7,172 nucleotides of DNA from Chloroflexota bacterium (GTDB taxonomy: Bacteria; Chloroflexota; Dehalococcoidia; SZUA-161): the NCBI GenBank assembly GCA_016865955.1, contig VGNW01000114.1, positions 1-7,172 of the forward strand. The letters run 5' to 3'. Under the pieces are notes generated by a model. The model did not search any database. It worked only from the letters and a program-made list of their open reading frames with translations, and was not told the origin of the DNA. Positions 5,837-7,172 of the stretch are shown here, piece by piece. A program made the translations under genes and the position numbers. Each line of letters starts with the position of its first letter. The first letter of the stretch is position 1.

Positions 5837-5851
5837 GTAGGGGCAATTCAC
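5837..5851. repeat. GTAGGGGCAATTCAC short repeat, copy 2
   Basis: Identical to 5484-5498 and at the same place relative to the second small gene. It may have been duplicated with the unit rather than inserted separately. Confidence 0.6.
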
Positions 5852-6087
5852 AAGTCGCCTCCATTCTTTCTATGCCCTCTGAATGCCATTAGCATTAGCA
5901 AAATCCCACCAATCAGAAATAATGCCCCGAATACGCTAAACATAAATGCAAAGAACCGTGCTTGGGCCTCAAAACCCAGATCCGTATAGAGCCAGACGGC
6001 CATAAAGATTGAATAACTACCTATGCCTGTCAGACAGACCCCGAAAATAACGGCCAAAATTGTGAGCGCAGCCTCTTTTCTCGACAC
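5848..6087 (-). CDS. Small two-helix membrane protein, paralogue 2 (unknown function)
   Basis: A 79-residue protein of unknown family, twin of the one at 5495-5731. Both share ILAVIFGV, LTGIG, FAFMFSVFG or close variants, and LFLIGG followed by a basic MAFRG tail. The differences cluster in the extracytoplasmic linker (WLYTDLGFEAQARF here, WDFAKFGFDPERVL in the twin) and in the N-terminal few residues. The helices are more conserved than the linker, which suggests that both are maintained and that the linker may set specificity. The start is GTG at 6087, aligned with the twin's ATG, with AAGGTG seven bases upstream; an ATG at 6092 is out of frame. Its promoter at 6108-6136 is separate, so each copy can be expressed alone. 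Confidence 0.8.
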   Translation of the reverse strand: MSRKEAALTILAVIFGVCLTGIGSYSIFMAVWLYTDLGFEAQARFFAFMFSVFGALFLIGGILLMLMAFRGHRKNGGDL

Positions 6088-6107
6088 TGCATATCACCTT
6101 ATCAGAT

Positions 6108-6136
6108 ATTCTATCGCGCTATTTACATTTATGCAA
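6108..6136 (-). promoter_or_regulatory. Promoter of small membrane gene 2
   Basis: TTGCAT (minus strand, 6136-6131), a 17-base spacer and TAGAAT (6113-6108). Boxes and spacing are identical to those of the first copy. The leader before GTG 6087 would be about 14 bases. Confidence 0.6.
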
Positions 6137-6167
6137 AACGTGGACAAAAGTATTTAAATAAACATTA

Positions 6168-6285
6168 GAGCACTACCCAAGGGGCACAGCTTGAACCGCT
6201 GGGGAAAAAAATTACTGTCCTGTTTCAGTCCTTCCTAGAAAGGATGAAACAGGACAGCCCAGTCAAACGCACTAAGTCAAAGTAA
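6168..6285 (+). pseudogene. SurE C-terminal tail remnant
   Basis: Read from AGC at 6169, the frame gives STTQGAQLEPLGKK, then VLFQSFLE, then PVKRTKSK and a TAA at 6283-6285. The intact SurE ends SSQGQLEPLDRA, ALFQGLKE, KVKRSRRG. At the DNA level CAGCTTGAACCG (5313 and 6187) and CTGTTTCA (5346 and 6220) occur in both, separated by 21 bases in each. The remnant has four extra codons before its VKR. An in-frame TAG at 6166-6168 closes the frame upstream, and no start or metal-site part is present, so it cannot encode a working enzyme. Homology is well supported; the origin (insertion bracketed by surE tails, or decay of a second surE) is inference. Confidence 0.7.
6205..6257 (-). terminator. Intrinsic terminator of ppdK
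   Basis: CTGTCCTGTTTCA (6215-6227) and TGAAACAGGACAG (6245-6257) are a perfect 13-base inverted repeat. TCCTT and AAGGA extend it inward, with one bulged base and a six-base loop. On the minus strand the stem is followed by TAATTTTTTT, with seven consecutive T. It starts about 38 bases after the ppdK stop, the classical place. On the plus strand no T run follows, so it acts in one direction. It lies within the surE-tail remnant and shields the small membrane genes from ppdK transcription. Confidence 0.85.
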
Positions 6286-6295
6286 CGCGCTTCTT

Positions 6296-7172
6296 TTAGC
6301 CGACGGGGCGCAATCTGCGACTCGCCGCTGCTATATGATTTTCCAGAATAGCACCCTGAGCTGCTGCCAGCTTAGCAACAGGTATTCTAAAGGGACTGCA
6401 ACTCACAGAATCCACACCGATGCTGTGGAAGAACATTATGGAGCGCGGCTCTCCCCCGTGCTCTCCGCAGACTCCTATGCTCAGGTCTTTTTTCTCCCGC
6501 CTCGCCCAGGTGATGGCAGTCTCCATTAGCCTGCCCACGCCCTTCACATCCAGAATCAGGAACGGGTTATCCTGAAGAATACCGGCATCGAGATATGTGG
6601 ACAGGAATTTCTTCTCCACATCCTCCCTGCTGAATGAGAACACGGCCTGGGTAAGGTCATTCGTGCCGAATGAAAAGAAATCAGCCACCTGGGCCAGCCT
6701 GCCCGCCCTCATACAGGCACGCACGGTCTCCATCATCACGCCGAGCTTGAGACCCTTGTCGCCGACCATCTTCTTCACCCAGAGAAGCTCCTGCAGAGTG
6801 ATTACCTGAGGCACCATGATAGAGACATCAGCCTTAACTTCAGCGCGTGCCTCGGCGATTGCGTCTATCTGCATCTGGTAAATCTCAGGGGAGGTAACAG
6901 CCAGCCTCACGCCCCTGTGCCCCAGCATCGGGTTTGTCTCTTCCAGTTCTTTGATTCGCTGTTTCATAACATGGTCTGCCGTCTCAGACGGCAGGAACTC
7001 ATGAAGGGGCAAGTCGAGGAGACGGATTATAATAGGCATTCCCCCCAGCTCTCTAAAGATGGCAATGAAATCCTCTTTCTGAAGCTTGCGCAAAAGAGTC
7101 AAGGCCTCAGCCCTCTGCTCCTTCGTCTCTGCCAGAATGAAACGCCTGATAGCCGCAAGGCGTTCCGGTCCA
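6296..7172 (-). CDS. ppdK: Pyruvate phosphate dikinase, C-terminal part
   Basis: The last 291 residues of PPDK, open at the right edge; the ATP-grasp and phosphohistidine domains lie outside. PPDK interconverts ATP + phosphate + pyruvate and AMP + pyrophosphate + PEP in the cytoplasm. The frame is open from the edge (GPERLAAIRRFILAET onward), so the in-frame TTG at 7102 is not a start. The PEP/pyruvate domain shows IRLLDLPLHEFLPSE, NPMLGHRGVRLAVTSPEI, METVRA, FFSFGTNDLTQ, GVCGEHGGEP with the catalytic Cys, and SCSPFRIPVAKLAAAQG, in the normal order. PEP synthase and enzyme I of the PTS are related, but these motifs fit PPDK best. The domain is compact compared with the plant enzyme, and the usual MIEIPRA strand reads MMETVRA. 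The gene ends at a strong terminator. Confidence 0.95.
   Translation of the reverse strand, partial: GPERLAAIRRFILAETKEQRAEALTLLRKLQKEDFIAIFRELGGMPIIIRLLDLPLHEFLPSETADHVMKQRIKELEETNPMLGHRGVRLAVTSPEIYQMQIDAIAEARAEVKADVSIMVPQVITLQELLWVKKMVGDKGLKLGVMMETVRACMRAGRLAQVADFFSFGTNDLTQAVFSFSREDVEKKFLSTYLDAGILQDNPFLILDVKGVGRLMETAITWARREKKDLSIGVCGEHGGEPRSIMFFHSIGVDSVSCSPFRIPVAKLAAAQGAILENHIAAASRRLRPVG

Larger units (their letters stand above)
5815..6170. repeat. Tandem duplication, unit 2
   Basis: Second copy of the unit at 5463-5814, in direct orientation and immediately adjacent. It carries the second small membrane gene, its promoter and the GTAGGGGCAATTCAC repeat. Similarity fades after about 6165, where the surE-tail remnant begins. 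Confidence 0.85.

Noticed and set aside
5400..6295. CRISPR array or insertion sequence in the repeat-rich stretch
   Set aside because: There are only two long direct units carrying genes and no regular short repeat-spacer pattern; no transposase gene or terminal inverted repeats are visible.
6335..6809. Plus-strand open frames opposite ppdK
   Set aside because: They are antisense to well-conserved PPDK motifs and have no domain features.
1..7172. tRNA, rRNA or riboswitch
   Set aside because: I saw no cloverleaf with a GTTCRANYC arm, no rRNA-like segment and no recognisable riboswitch core. Detection by eye is limited, and a covariance-model search would be needed to exclude small RNAs.

Overview
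The window is bacterial. It has compact overlapping genes, Shine-Dalgarno sites, frequent GTG and TTG starts, and intrinsic terminators. The gene set (a bacterial SurE, a pyruvate phosphate dikinase, and an Mrp-type membrane complex whose MrpA part is split as in archaeal Mbh/Mbs complexes) suggests an anaerobe. Chloroflexota of the Dehalococcoidia type is my best guess, but it rests on resemblance from memory and is weak.

Positions 1-4346 (minus strand) hold nine consecutive genes of a multisubunit cation/proton antiporter module. In transcription order they are mrpE, mrpF, mrpG, an MbhD-type (DUF4040) piece, an MbhE-type piece, mrpB, mrpC, mrpD and the start of a second antiporter-like subunit that runs off the left edge. 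Neighbouring genes overlap by 1, 4, 4, 4, 11, 4 and 4 bases; the only gap is 21 bases, before the last gene. The order matches mbhABCDEFGH of Thermococcales, with MrpA's C-terminal part carried by two small proteins. The module could be a stand-alone Na+/H+ antiporter, or the ion-pumping arm of a larger redox complex (hydrogenase, formate or sulfur reductase type) encoded beyond the left edge. A candidate promoter with an overlapping palindrome lies upstream of mrpE.

Positions 4347-4586 are a 240-base divergent intergenic region. surE (4587-5399, plus strand) follows, with a TTG start and an ideal ribosome binding site. SurE is a metal-dependent nucleoside 5'-monophosphate phosphatase.

Positions 5400-6295 are the most unusual part. 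A tandem duplication of about 355 bases carries two paralogous two-helix membrane proteins of 78 and 79 residues on the minus strand, each with the same conserved promoter. Each unit starts, on the plus strand, with a short GTAGGGGCAATTCAC repeat. Beyond the second unit is a plus-strand remnant that matches the C-terminal end of surE in frame, so the pair is bracketed by a complete surE and a second surE tail. The remnant also contains the strong hairpin and T run that terminate the gene on its far side.

Positions 6296-7172 (minus strand) encode the C-terminal, PEP/pyruvate-binding domain of pyruvate phosphate dikinase, open at the right edge. The antiporter, surE and ppdK regions look like separate transcription units with no obvious shared pathway.
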